From assembly GCA_017355425.1 (NCBI GenBank), contig CP070233.1, forward strand, positions 4,745,501-4,809,500: a stretch of 64,000 nt of DNA. Direction: 5' to 3'. Origin of the DNA: Dolichospermum sp. DET69. GTDB taxonomy: Bacteria > Cyanobacteriota > Cyanobacteriia > Cyanobacteriales > Nostocaceae. The stretch's first letter is position 1. Every line of letters starts with the position of its first letter. The notes beneath the pieces were generated by a model. That model made no database searches and was not told where the DNA came from. It was given only the letters and a program-made list of their open reading frames with translations. This document shows positions 53,194-62,743 of the stretch, in pieces. A program made the position numbers and the translations under genes.

Positions 53194-54642
53194 TCACGTA
53201 CTAAACAGTATTTGTCCATTCAGGATGGCTACTAACTTGACTCTCAATGGACCCACAGTATAAGTATTATCTGCGGCTACAGCTTTAATTTCTACTTCTT
53301 GCTCTGTTTGCTGTAATTGACTCATAAAGCGCAGAAAAGTGCCATCTATTTGCACACTTTCTATAATTCCGGCATTGCGGGCGCGAAATTGAGAAGCGGA
53401 AATTAGTAAGTCTAAGCGTTGACGCATTTGTTCAGATGTCATATTTTTTAAATCTGCTGTAGTCGTAGCTAGTACCTCACCTGACGAAAATACCAGTTGA
53501 TTGCGGACTGCATCTGCAAAAAATTCTATTTGCTTTTCACCTCTAACATAATTTCCTGCGGAGAAAATTCGGACTACATATTCTCGACCATCTTTAATTT
53601 GGGCAATTAGTTGTTCAACTTTATCCTTGGTAACACGAAGTATTTCTTTATTTACTGGCGTACTACCAGGTTCAGTTAACTGAACATTGGCATTGCGGTT
53701 AGCTTCCTGGAGAATTTGGATAATTGCCTGATGTGCCGCTACAGGCTTATCCACAGTAATTAACCCTGCTGCTATCACTTGACCTTTCACTAATGCTAGT
53801 TTACCTAACCGGAGGTCACGGTAGGACTGATAATATTTTTCTAGTCTGGCTACTTCGAGTTCTAAAAATTGTTGTTGTTTCTCTAATTCTTTCAAGCGAG
53901 ATTCTCTAGTAATAATCACTTCCTCTCGCTGTTTAATTTCTAGATTACGATTTTGAATAAGTTTATCTAATTTGGCAATTTTGCGATCGCGTTTTTCAAT
54001 TGCCGTCTTCGCTTCATCAATAGCTTGTTTAGCCTCAGCATACAATTTCTGCCGTTCCGTCTTTAACTCTGCCACTGCTGCTTGCAGTGTCAAACGCTGA
54101 TTGTAAAGAGTTTGTAATTCATTTCTAGCTTGTTGATACTGAATGACAATCCCACCTAAATGACTTTGAGTTTCATTAAGTCGCGCTTGGGTTTTGGCTT
54201 GTTGATTCAGAGTGCGATTGAGTTGAGCTTGTGTAGCCCTTTGTTTAGTATTTGCCGTCTGTAATGATTTATTAATTTTCTGTAATTCTTGTTGTGCCTG
54301 ACTTTGTTCCTGTCTGGCTTTATTTAACTTACCCTCTACTTGACTTTTTTGGGCTTCTGCGGTTTTTAGTTGTTCCCGCTTGTTTGTCAAGTCTCTTTGA
54401 ATATCTTCTAACTCAAATACGCCCTTTCTCAATCCGCCATCAGCAGCAAAGAGAATTGCTAAAGTTGAAGCAGAAATTAGACCACCTGTAAAAATAGTGA
54501 CAATTACAGCAGTTTTTTTCGGACGCAAATTGAAGAGTGAGAGACGGGCTTTGCCAACTCGTGTGCCGATGCGATCGCCCACGGTGGCAATTACGCCTCC
54601 CAAAATGAGAATTGCTGCAATCAGAATGTACCCAGTGGTCAT
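53194..54642 (-). CDS. DUF3084 coiled-coil membrane protein
   Basis: A 482-residue protein. Two N-terminal membrane helices (ILIAAILILGGVIATVGDRIG and IVTIFTGGLISASTLAILF), then a coiled coil over about residues 75-280 (Gln/Lys/Glu-rich, with KIAKLDKLIQNRNLEIKQR), then a globular end with KLALVKGQVIAAG, EPGSTPVNKEILR and repeated beta strands. DUF3084 proteins are conserved in cyanobacteria. The role is unknown; a membrane-tethered structural part is likely. It is cotranscribed upstream of the YqgF-like gene. Confidence 0.82.
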   Translation of the reverse strand: MTTGYILIAAILILGGVIATVGDRIGTRVGKARLSLFNLRPKKTAVIVTIFTGGLISASTLAILFAADGGLRKGVFELEDIQRDLTNKREQLKTAEAQKSQVEGKLNKARQEQSQAQQELQKINKSLQTANTKQRATQAQLNRTLNQQAKTQARLNETQSHLGGIVIQYQQARNELQTLYNQRLTLQAAVAELKTERQKLYAEAKQAIDEAKTAIEKRDRKIAKLDKLIQNRNLEIKQREEVIITRESRLKELEKQQQFLELEVARLEKYYQSYRDLRLGKLALVKGQVIAAGLITVDKPVAAHQAIIQILQEANRNANVQLTEPGSTPVNKEILRVTKDKVEQLIAQIKDGREYVVRIFSAGNYVRGEKQIEFFADAVRNQLVFSSGEVLATTTADLKNMTSEQMRQRLDLLISASQFRARNAGIIESVQIDGTFLRFMSQLQQTEQEVEIKAVAADNTYTVGPLRVKLVAILNGQILFST

Positions 54643-54898
54643 TTTTAGCTACCGCAATCCTGACCGATACAGCCTACCGCACTCAACCATTGTAATCGGG
54701 TAAATGGAGTTGGGTAAAAGTATAAATTATTCAATTTTGAAATTTTCCTCCAAATTATTGGCTTAATTTCCGCAAATAGAACCAGCCCCAACTCCATTAC
54801 CCAGAAATTTAAAAAAAGCATAGAGCAGGAGCAGGGTTTACCCGCTCGTTTATGAGTATACTGCCAGAAAAGTCTGTCATTCTGACTCGGTGACTCCT

Positions 54899-55085
54899 GT
54901 AGGGGCGTATTGCTATACGCCCATACAAAACTAGGGACGCATTGCTGTACATTCCTGTAAAACTGGGTACGCATTGCTGTACATTCCTATAAGACTGGGG
55001 ACGTATTGCCGTGTATCCCTACAAGACCAGGGGCGTATTGCCATACGCCCCTACAAAACTAGGGACGTATTGCTATACGCCCCTA
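54899..55085. repeat. Six tandem 32-bp repeats
   Basis: The unit is CTAGGGACGTATTGCTATACGCCCCTACAAAA with a few changes, in a 32-base period (54931, 54963, 54995, 55027, 55059 and a first copy at about 54899). GGGCGTAT / ATACGCCC forms a hairpin in each. It lies directly behind the ntcA stop codon, so it may be part of its 3' end. Confidence 0.92.
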
Positions 55086-55094
55086 CTGCTTTTT

Positions 55095-55766
55095 CTAAGT
55101 AAATTGCTTACTTAAAGCTACGGGTTTATGCACAGTAATCTTCTTTTTATGGATGGAAATCATTTTCTTCTCGCGCAGATCTCCCAGCAGTCTGGTGACA
55201 GTAACGCGAGTCGAGCCAATTGCTTCCGCGATCGCCTGATGGGATAACTTCAGATCAATGGTAATGCCATCAGCGCAAGGAACGCCAAAATCTCGACAAA
55301 GAATTAACAAGAAACTAATTAACCTTGAACCCATATCGCGGTGAGCAAGAGTTTCAATCATCATCTCGGTCTGAAGAATCCGCGAAGAAAGACCTCGCAG
55401 CATTAACATTGATAATTCTGGATTTTCCTTCAGTGCCTGTTCAACTTGTTCAATTGGTGCTGAAAGCAATTCTACAGTAGTAAATGCCACTGCATGATAG
55501 AATCGATCAGACTTGTTACCTGTCAGCAGCGACAGGACACCAAAAACGCTATTTTCCCGGAGCAGAGCTACCGTTATTTCTTCCCCTGCCTCATAGACCC
55601 TCGACAGTTTTACAGCACCCTTAAGAAGAAAATAAACTCGTTCAGCAGGATCTCCCGGAAAAAAGATCGTCTTATTGCGCTCAAACGTTTCCACAACCGG
55701 AGGAAATGCCCCCGTTGCCATTTGGCGAAAAACATTTGCTAGGGCTTTATCTTGTGTCACTATCAT
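55095..55766 (-). CDS. ntcA: Global nitrogen regulator NtcA
   Basis: A 223-residue CRP-family protein. Cyclic-nucleotide-like sensor domain: [43 protein letters not shown] dimer helix follows, then helix-turn-helix [25 protein letters not shown]. NtcA binds 2-oxoglutarate and activates nitrogen-assimilation and heterocyst genes at GTA-N8-TAC sites. The sequence matches NtcA throughout, and length (about 223) is normal. A near-consensus NtcA box stands 42-55 bases upstream of the start codon, so autoregulation is plausible. Confidence 0.97.
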   Translation of the reverse strand: MIVTQDKALANVFRQMATGAFPPVVETFERNKTIFFPGDPAERVYFLLKGAVKLSRVYEAGEEITVALLRENSVFGVLSLLTGNKSDRFYHAVAFTTVELLSAPIEQVEQALKENPELSMLMLRGLSSRILQTEMMIETLAHRDMGSRLISFLLILCRDFGVPCADGITIDLKLSHQAIAEAIGSTRVTVTRLLGDLREKKMISIHKKKITVHKPVALSKQFT

Positions 55767-55807
55767 TTCTCCCTTCCCCTACCCAATGCCAGAAAAACAA
55801 AAACCGA

Positions 55808-55821
55808 TTACCTAAGAATAC
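55808..55821 (-). promoter_or_regulatory. Possible NtcA box upstream of ntcA
   Basis: On the minus strand the sequence is GTA-N8-TAA (consensus GTA-N8-TAC), with one mismatch. It is 42-55 bases before the ntcA start codon. Autoregulation of ntcA is established knowledge in Anabaena, but the exact box here is only a pattern match. Confidence 0.4.
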
Positions 55822-56144
55822 ACCTGAAAAATCAATAAATCACTATTAATCTTTCTGTCTTTTCCTCTAACCAAATCCAGAATTCTTAGTCATTCGTTTA
55901 TAATGATACATAATTGTTGATCCGTTTAGCTATTAATTATTGATAAGTAGTTCCACCAAGGATAGTCAAAAGGTTTTGCCTCTAAAAATTGCAAATTCCT
56001 TGAGAATTTTTGCAAACATGACCATGTTTTTTTTGAGTCTTACTGCCTACTCTGGGAGCATTTTGGAAAATCTCTACCCCAATGAAGTCAAACTAAGCTC
56101 AGATTCTAGTATGCTCCTAATGATAAATTAAATTAGCAATTTCT

Positions 56145-56921
56145 ATGCTCAATCTATCTGGAAAAAATGCCCTAGTTACAGGTATTGCCAATAACCGTTC
56201 TATCGCTTGGGGAATTGCCCAACAACTGCACAAAGCCGGGGCTAATTTGGGCATTACCTACTTGCCAGATGACAAGGGTAAAATGGAAAAAAAAGTTTCT
56301 GAATTAGTAGAACCGCTCAGTCCTAGCCTATTTTTGCCCTGCAATGTCGAAAATGATGAGCAAATTCAATCCACTTTTGAAACCATCCGGCAAGAATGGG
56401 GGAAAATAGATATTTTAGTGCATTGTTTAGCCTTTGCTAAAAGAGAAGATTTGACCGGCGGCTTTAGTCAAACTTCTCGTTCTGGTTTCAATACAGCATT
56501 GGAAGTTAGTACTTATTCACTTGTACAGTTAAGCGGTGCAGCCAAACCTTTGATGACTGAAGGTGGAAGTATTATTACTCTTACATATTTGGGAGCAGTT
56601 CGGGCAATTCCTAACTACAATGTTATGGGTGTGGCTAAAGCCGGCTTAGAAGCCAGTGTTCGTTACTTAGCCGCAGAACTCGGTCCTGAAAATATTCGCG
56701 TTAACGGTATTTCCGCTGGTCCCATCCGCACTTTAGCATCTTCAGCGGTGGGTGGTATTTTAGATATGATTCATCATGTGGAGCAAGTAGCCCCCCTCCG
56801 TCGCACCGTCACGCAACTAGAAGTAGGTAATACTGCGGCATTCTTATGTAGTGATTTAGCAAGCGGTATTACTGGACAAATCCTGTATGTAGATGCAGGA
56901 TATGAAATCATGGGAATGTAG
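56145..56921 (+). CDS. fabI: Enoyl-[acyl-carrier-protein] reductase (NADH)
   Basis: A 258-residue SDR of the FabI type. It has GIANNRSIAWGIAQQL at the N-terminus, LPCNVENDEQ, the catalytic Y-x6-K arrangement in YNVMGVAKAGLEASV, NGISAGPIRTLAS and the GITGQILYVDAGYEIMGM end. It reduces the enoyl double bond in the last step of fatty acid elongation. The classic FabI Y-x6-K spacing is clear. A heptamer repeat tract follows the stop codon and runs to hisB. fabI-hisB adjacency is common in cyanobacteria. Confidence 0.95.
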   Translation: MLNLSGKNALVTGIANNRSIAWGIAQQLHKAGANLGITYLPDDKGKMEKKVSELVEPLSPSLFLPCNVENDEQIQSTFETIRQEWGKIDILVHCLAFAKREDLTGGFSQTSRSGFNTALEVSTYSLVQLSGAAKPLMTEGGSIITLTYLGAVRAIPNYNVMGVAKAGLEASVRYLAAELGPENIRVNGISAGPIRTLASSAVGGILDMIHHVEQVAPLRRTVTQLEVGNTAAFLCSDLASGITGQILYVDAGYEIMGM

Positions 56922-57052
56922 TCAGTGGTCAGTGGTCAGTGGTCAGTGGTCAGTGGCAAATAAAAACAACTGACAACTGACAACCGACAACCGACAACCA
57001 ACAACTGACAACTAACAACTGACAACTAACAACTGACAACTGACAACTTACA
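56921..57052. repeat. Heptamer repeat tract between fabI and hisB
   Basis: About 130 bases of short tandem repeats: CAGTGGT five times, then many CAACTGA / CAACCGA / CAACTAA words. This is the densest STRR tract of the window and separates two genes on the same strand. Confidence 0.95.
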
Positions 57053-57053
57053 A

Positions 57054-57650
57054 ATGACAAATCACCGAATAGCCACAGTTCACCGCTCTACTGGTGAAAC
57101 TAATGTTCATGTCACCATTAATCTGGACGGCACAGGGATATGTAAAGTTTCTACAGGTATTCCCTTTTTAGATCATATGCTCCATCAAATCGCATCCCAT
57201 GGGTTGTTTGATTTGGATATTCAAGCCAAAGGTGATTGGGAAATTGATGATCACCACACTAATGAAGATGTGGGAATTACTTTAGGACAAGCGTTATTTC
57301 AAGCTTTGGGTAATAAAAAAGGAATTGTCCGCTTTGGAAATTTTCTTGCTCCCCTAGATGAAGCCTTAGTGCAAGTGGCCTTAGACTTCTCTGGTAGACC
57401 TCATCTCAGTTATGGTTTAGAAATTCCTACTCAACGGGTGGGAACTTATGATACACAGTTAGTTCGGGAGTTTTTTGTAGCGTTGGTAAATCATAGCCAA
57501 ATGACTTTACATATTCGCCAATTGGATGGAATTAATTCTCATCATATTATTGAAGCCACATTTAAAGCCTTTGCTAGAGCCATGCGAATAGCTGTAGAAA
57601 TTGATTCCCGTCGGGCAGAAACAATTCCTAGTTCTAAAGGTGTGTTATAA
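57054..57650 (+). CDS. hisB: Imidazoleglycerol-phosphate dehydratase
   Basis: A 198-residue HisB. Signature motifs [26 protein letters not shown] (manganese site HHxxEDxxI) and the second half motif [16 protein letters not shown] are visible. It dehydrates imidazoleglycerol phosphate in histidine synthesis. Length and motif order are normal. It begins in the ATG just after the heptamer tract. The sequence after the stop codon is G/C richer. Confidence 0.95.
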   Translation: MTNHRIATVHRSTGETNVHVTINLDGTGICKVSTGIPFLDHMLHQIASHGLFDLDIQAKGDWEIDDHHTNEDVGITLGQALFQALGNKKGIVRFGNFLAPLDEALVQVALDFSGRPHLSYGLEIPTQRVGTYDTQLVREFFVALVNHSQMTLHIRQLDGINSHHIIEATFKAFARAMRIAVEIDSRRAETIPSSKGVL

Positions 57651-58292
57651 AAAATCCCAGCATCGGTTAATCTATTAGTTAGCTCTAAATAGTCAGTATT
57701 TGGTAGTTCCATAGCCGTCAGTAACCCAGACCGAAAGGGACTGAGCTTGCAAGAGCAATCAAACAAGCTGTACTGGACCACCCTGAGCATAGTCGTTTGC
57801 GTAGCATACCGAAGGTTAGGGTAGCCGTTATTTGAGTCACGACCCCCACCGAATGCGTAGCTAGTTCCCTGCTCTGTCGCTTGTAATTAAACAGTTCTCA
57901 GGTCACGCTTTGCAGTGTTACAAGCTCAAGCAAGCTCTTATAACGCAGTCGTTGCTAACATTACCCCAGAAATGGGAGTTGGTTTTTCAGGTTTCCTTTT
58001 CAAAAAACCTGACTAAAATTTAAGATTCAATGCCTTTATTACCGCCTGTTCAGTCATTGGGCTTGTCAGTCAATTTTGGATTTACGATTTTGGATTTTGG
58101 ATTTACTCCACCCTAAAATGTGGAGCTTGAGGATTTTAGATTTTGGATTTTGGATGAATTCCGCCCTGAAGGGGCGGGGAACCTGTGCCGAAAATTCCCA
58201 ATCTAAAATCTAAAATCTAAAATTTTTCGGTCAAAATGTCGCTTCCCTCTCAGCCCTAAAGGGACTGATTTTCCCGCGTACCACGAGGTCTT
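57651..58292. other. Intergenic region with repeats, no gene
   Basis: About 640 bases. 57700-57960 contains short inverted words (CTTGCAAGAGCAATCAAACAAG, GTTACAAGCTCAAGCAAGC) of unclear meaning. Near 58070-58240 are ATTTTGGATTT and CTAAAATCTAAAATC heptamer tracts in inverted orientation, with the CCGCCC / GGGGCGGGG hairpin between them. No coding frame looks real. Confidence 0.45.
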
Positions 58293-59276
58293 ATGAATTC
58301 TGTTGTAGACAACCCCGATTCTCAACAAAATCCCCTAGATAAAAAACCCGTAGTCCTGACTTGTGAATTACGGAAAGTCTATCGCACAGGATTTTGGCTC
58401 AATCAAAAAGTTGTATCTCTCAAAAACTGTTCTTTACAAGTGTACCCAGGAGAAACCTTTGGTCTGTTGGGTCCCAATGGTGCGGGTAAAACTACGCTGT
58501 TAAAATTGTTGTTAGGGATTATCCGTCCTACATCTGGAAGAGGCTTACTTTTAGGTAAACCCATAGGCAACGCTAAAGTCAAGCAGCGGATTGGCTATCT
58601 TCCAGAAAATTCCTATTTATATGAATATCTGAGTGGTTGGGAGTTTTTGCAGTTAACAGCGGGTTTATTTCAAATTCCTCAAAAGTTACAACGTCAAAGG
58701 ATTCCCCAATTATTGGAATTAGTTGGATTATCCCAAGCCGATGCTCGCAAAAAGCAAATGCGGCGTTATTCTAAAGGAATGCTTCAGCGTGTGGGTATGG
58801 CTCAGGCATTAATTAATGATCCAGATTTGATTTTTTTGGATGAACCTATGTCTGGACTTGATCCTCTGGGACGTTACCAAATGCGAGAAATTATTCTTTC
58901 TTTGAAAGCATCTGGGAAAACCATATTTTTTAATAGTCATGTGTTGAGTGAAGTCGAACAAATTTGCGATCGCGTTGCTATTCTGAATCAAGGAGAATTA
59001 ATCTGTTGCGGTTCTCTCAATGAACTTTTAGGCAACCAAAACACATATCATGTTAAAGGTCAAGGAGGAGATGGAGAAATTTTGAAAAAATGGATAGGTA
59101 ATTTAGAATTTGGGGCTGATGGTTTTTGGCACGGTATACTCCAAGAAGATTATTATGATTTTCTATCTAGTCTGAGGTTAATGGGCGGGAAAATCATTAC
59201 CATGAACCTATCACGTCAATCTCTAGAAGAGTTTTTTATCCACCAGATTCAAACCCTAAATCATCCCCTTAATTAA
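58293..59276 (+). CDS. ABC transporter ATP-binding protein
   Basis: A 327-residue ATPase subunit of the DrrA/NatA-like type. Walker A GPNGAGKTT is near residue 67, signature RRYSKGMLQR (variant of LSGGQ) near 155, Walker B LIFLDEPMSGLDP near 180, H-loop TIFFNSHVLSEV. The C-terminal 90 residues form a regulatory extension. The membrane partner is not obvious nearby. It may serve polysaccharide or drug export; the neighbouring Wza-like gene is only a possible link. Confidence 0.88.
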   Translation: MNSVVDNPDSQQNPLDKKPVVLTCELRKVYRTGFWLNQKVVSLKNCSLQVYPGETFGLLGPNGAGKTTLLKLLLGIIRPTSGRGLLLGKPIGNAKVKQRIGYLPENSYLYEYLSGWEFLQLTAGLFQIPQKLQRQRIPQLLELVGLSQADARKKQMRRYSKGMLQRVGMAQALINDPDLIFLDEPMSGLDPLGRYQMREIILSLKASGKTIFFNSHVLSEVEQICDRVAILNQGELICCGSLNELLGNQNTYHVKGQGGDGEILKKWIGNLEFGADGFWHGILQEDYYDFLSSLRLMGGKIITMNLSRQSLEEFFIHQIQTLNHPLN

Positions 59277-59530
59277 GTTAAAAATTAAGAATTAACAATG
59301 AATACAGCGTAAACAAACCAATCATTCTAAATCTGCTTAAAGGCTTGTGTTGTATTTATTCTAAATTCCAAATTCCAATCAATATCCCCAGCAACAAATG
59401 ATTTATGTCCGGAGAACTAAAGATTTATTAGAAAATAAAATTGTTGAGTCACTACGATTCTTCAGTATACTCGATGTTAAAATGCTTCAGAATAACTGTA
59501 AATATCCTCATTTTCAATTTCTAGGTAAAT

Positions 59531-61036
59531 ATGTTTAATAAAGATTTGTATAAATTTCTCAGCCATTCAACTATGGGTTTAGCATTGTTAACAACAGTGA
59601 ATATCACCTTGCCATCTGTGAGTTTGGCGCAAAAACAGCCAGTAAAACCAATACTTAAACAACAGCCAGTTATATTCACGCCCCCAAAAGAATCAGTAAA
59701 ATCAACACCAAGTATCGCTACAGACTACTTGTTAGGAGGAGGCGATCGCATCCGGGTCAATGTATTTGAAGTACCAGAATATACAGGTGAATATCAAGTT
59801 CCTCCTGGTGGTTCCATTAATATGCCTTTAATTGGCAGTATTCCTGTTTCGGGCTTAACCACAGAACAGGCTGCTGATACAATTGCTAAAAAATATGCTC
59901 GCTTTCTCAAACGGCCCCTAATTTCCGTCAACCTATTATCACCACGTCCCATCAATGTGTTTGTTGCGGGAGAAGTAACAACACCAGGAGCTTACACCCT
60001 TAGATTAGAAGGAGGTGCGGGAAACAACCCAGGTGTACAATACCCAACGGTATTGGCTGCATTAACAACCGCCCAAGGTGTAACACTAGCAGCAGATGTC
60101 ACTCAAGTGCAATTACGCCGCAAGACAGGACGTTCTGGAGAGCAGACAGTCTCACTGAACTTAAAGGAATTGACACAAACAGGGAGAATATCCCAGGACA
60201 TTACCTTACGAGATGGAGATACCATTGTTGTCCCCACAGCTACCAGTCTGAATGTAGCTGAAGCCCGAAATTTATTTGCAGCTAACTTTGCTGCTAGTCA
60301 AACTGCACCGCGCACAGTAGTGGTAATTGGTCAAGTTTACCGTCCTGGCTCTTACCTGGTGACGACGGGTAGTGGCGGTGGAGCAGAATCTAGTGGTGGT
60401 AGTGGTGCTACTGGCGCTGGTGGTGGTTTACCTACTGTGATGAGAAGTTTACAACTAGCAGGGGGAATTACATCTATGGCCGATGTGCGGAAGATCAAAT
60501 TACGCCGTCCTACCCGCACTGGTACAGAGCAAACTATAGATATTAACCTATGGGAATTACTGCAAAGTGGTGATATCAATCAAGATATAGTGGTACAGGA
60601 TGGCGATACAATTATTATTCCTACAGCTACGGATATTAGTGCTGCGGAAGCTACGCAATTGGCTACTACTACTCTATCACCAACAACTATTGAAGTGGGT
60701 GTAGTAGGTGAAGTCAAAAGAGCAGGAGCAGTTAAACTACAACCGAATAGTTCTTTAAATCAGGCATTATTAGCTGCCGGTGGTTTCAACGATGGTAGAG
60801 CCAGTAGAGGAAGTGTAGAGTTAATTCGCCTCAACGCCAATGGTACTGTTACTAAACGTCCAATTAAAGTAGATTTAGCTAAAGGCATTAATGACGAGAC
60901 TAATCCTATCCTTCGCAATAATGATGTTGTGGTAGTTGATCGGAATACTTTAGCTAAAACAGGTGATAGAGTCAATACTGTAGCTGGGCCTCTCGGTACT
61001 ATCTTGGGGATTATTAGATTATTCACTGGACTTTAA
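59531..61036 (+). CDS. Polysaccharide export protein (Wza/OPX type, SLBB repeats)
   Basis: A 501-residue protein with an N-terminal signal (MGLALLTTVNITLPSVSLAQ). The polysaccharide-export domain begins LLGGGDRIRVNVFEVPEYTGEYQVPPGGSINMPLIGSIPVSGLT. SLBB domains follow (FVAGEVTTPGAYTL, VIGQVYRPGSYL, VGEVKRAGAVKL), separated by Gly/Ser-rich loops (SGGGAESSGGSGATGAGGG). It lacks the C-terminal outer-membrane helix of E. coli Wza, as in many cyanobacterial OPX proteins. It is likely part of an exopolysaccharide or sheath export pore. Confidence 0.9.
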   Translation: MFNKDLYKFLSHSTMGLALLTTVNITLPSVSLAQKQPVKPILKQQPVIFTPPKESVKSTPSIATDYLLGGGDRIRVNVFEVPEYTGEYQVPPGGSINMPLIGSIPVSGLTTEQAADTIAKKYARFLKRPLISVNLLSPRPINVFVAGEVTTPGAYTLRLEGGAGNNPGVQYPTVLAALTTAQGVTLAADVTQVQLRRKTGRSGEQTVSLNLKELTQTGRISQDITLRDGDTIVVPTATSLNVAEARNLFAANFAASQTAPRTVVVIGQVYRPGSYLVTTGSGGGAESSGGSGATGAGGGLPTVMRSLQLAGGITSMADVRKIKLRRPTRTGTEQTIDINLWELLQSGDINQDIVVQDGDTIIIPTATDISAAEATQLATTTLSPTTIEVGVVGEVKRAGAVKLQPNSSLNQALLAAGGFNDGRASRGSVELIRLNANGTVTKRPIKVDLAKGINDETNPILRNNDVVVVDRNTLAKTGDRVNTVAGPLGTILGIIRLFTGL

Positions 61037-61609
61037 ATTAAGTCTAAAAGTTGGTTTTCTAGGTTTCCACTCAAAAAATCTAGACCTCAGTAAATATATA
61101 GTAGCGTTGTCATTTTTTAACCTCACGCTCCAGGCGCAGAGAGGGTATAAGTTATTTGTATGGGATTTTGGGAAAAAAGATTTTCTCAATAATTTGGGGT
61201 CTATTCTCATGATTATTGAGAATAAAGTCAATAATTTAACGAGTTTTGGTTATTTCAGTCAGGGGGGTTGACAGTATTCCGAGTTTCGGGTATGCTTATA
61301 TTAGATCTAGAAATCTGTCCGCGCATATATATTAGGGTTTTAAGTTTTTTATATTTTCAGCATGAGGATTTGAGGATTTTCAGAATCAAATCAATTTTAA
61401 ATTTTAAGTTATTAACTGCACTTGCATCTCCAGATATTTTTAGTAATGGTGATTGTGAGTATATCTGGTAGTGTGGTGTTGAGTTTAATCATAAGCTTTT
61501 AGTGCAAATTATACATATTAATCGATCTTTTTTGCTGCAATTGATTATTAAAGGTGTGGCGATCGCTATACCTCTAATCGCTAATTCATTGGACAAAACT
61601 GGACATTAA
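61037..61609. other. Intergenic region before the IS607 element
   Basis: About 570 A+T-rich bases with no gene recognised. A HIP1-like GGCGATCGC is found at the 3' end. Nothing else stands out. Confidence 0.4.
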
Positions 61610-61634
61610 GTACATATCATGCTATAGTTTTTCT

Positions 61635-62252
61635 ATGGCTAAATATGTGAAACCTAATGAAGCAGCTAACACTCTGGGAGTTTGTTTGCGAACCCTCAGA
61701 CGATGGGAAGCAGAAGGAAAAATCAGTACCGTTAAAACGCCATCAGGGCAAAGACGGTACGAGATTGAAAAGTTCATCAAGAAAGAGTCAGAACCAGACG
61801 GAGGACGCGCCACTGTTGTCTATGCTCGCGTCTCTACCAGACCACAGAAAGCAGACCTTGATCGACAAGTTGAACAATTATCAGCGATCTATCCCGGCGC
61901 TGAAGTCGTTAAGGAAGTGGGAGGAGGACTCAATCTTAGGAGGAAAGGACTCATCGCTCTTTTGGGACGAGTTTTGCGAGGTGATATCGCAATTATTGTG
62001 GTTGCCCACAAAGACAGACTTGCAAGATTCGGATTTGATATTATCGAATGGCTATGTGAACAATTTGACTGCAAAATCGTGGTTCTCAACCAAATCAGTC
62101 TCTCTCCACACGCCGAACTCGTTCAAGATATTGTCGCAATTCTCCACAGCTTTTCAAGCCGACTTGACTCCATTAAAAGACTTGAAAACCAAATCAAAGA
62201 AGAATTACAAGTCGAAACCAAGGCACAAAATACAGAAAGACAAGCCGAATAA
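61635..62252 (+). CDS. tnpA: IS607 TnpA serine recombinase
   Basis: A 205-residue protein. A MerR-like helix-turn-helix is at the N-terminus (VKPNEAANTLGVCLRTLRRWEAEGKI). The serine-recombinase domain begins with ATVVYARVSTRPQKADLDRQVEQL (catalytic Ser in ARVS), continues RGDIAIIVVAHKDRLARFGFDIIEWL. The C-terminal helix region is short, as in IS607 enzymes. It appears intact. The ATG at 61635 is the only reasonable start. The tnpB frame overlaps its 3' end. Confidence 0.92.
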   Translation: MAKYVKPNEAANTLGVCLRTLRRWEAEGKISTVKTPSGQRRYEIEKFIKKESEPDGGRATVVYARVSTRPQKADLDRQVEQLSAIYPGAEVVKEVGGGLNLRRKGLIALLGRVLRGDIAIIVVAHKDRLARFGFDIIEWLCEQFDCKIVVLNQISLSPHAELVQDIVAILHSFSSRLDSIKRLENQIKEELQVETKAQNTERQAE

Positions 62253-62592
62253 AACACTTAAAATCAGAGTCTATCCTGAACTTAAATTGCATCAAAAATG
62301 GAAGTCGTGGCTATCAGCATCACGCTACTGCTACAACAAAGCTATTGCAGTATTAAAGGCGGGAGAGCAAGCCATAACTAGTGCCTACTCTTTAAGGGAT
62401 TATGTGTTGAGACTAGACTTACCTGACTGGGTTAAGTCTGCACCATCTCATCCAAAAGAGAATGCTATTTTTGATGCTTGGGATGCTTGCAAACAAGCTA
62501 AATCTGTGAATGGTGAGGCAAGTTTTAGAAGTTGCCGACAACCATCACAGTCAATTAAATTTCACAAAGTTAATTTTAATGGAGAGACGTGA
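62182..62592 (+). pseudogene. tnpB: tnpB N-terminal fragment
   Basis: The frame overlapping the 3' end of tnpA (start taken as TTG at 62182) encodes the N-terminal part of a TnpB: KIRVYPELKLHQKWKSWLSASRYCYNKAI, a helix AITSAYSLRDYVLRL, and NAIFDAWDACKQAK. It ends at 62592 after about 136 residues, in place of the usual 380-400. The RuvC catalytic residues and the zinc ribbon are therefore missing. It is not an active RNA-guided nuclease. Confidence 0.8.
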
Positions 62593-62743
62593 GAGTATTG
62601 CTATCGCGTATGATCTGTTTGTCCAGATATGTACAGCGTAACACCGTCAGCCTATAATGTGAGCGCAGGTTCATTTTACAGATAATGCAAGCCATAAACT
62701 TAATAATCAATTCTGCCCAAAGCTGAAAGAGGAAGATAATTTA

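Larger units (their letters stand above)
61610..62634 (+). mobile_element. IS607-type element with truncated tnpB
   Basis: The left end contains GTACATATC (61610-61618) and the right end its complement GATATGTAC (62626-62634), each beside GGAC/GTCC words. Inside are a complete IS607 serine recombinase and only the N-terminal third of a TnpB. This looks like an IS607 element that has lost most of tnpB and the following RNA, but kept both ends. Exact boundaries are inferred. Confidence 0.65.

Noticed and set aside
55940-56131. 63-codon frame between ntcA and fabI
   Set aside because: No coding character; lies in the promoter region of fabI.
61657-62181. The 5' half of the long frame that ends with the tnpB fragment
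   Set aside because: It overlaps the intact tnpA in another frame and has no TnpB features; only the part after about 62182 resembles TnpB.
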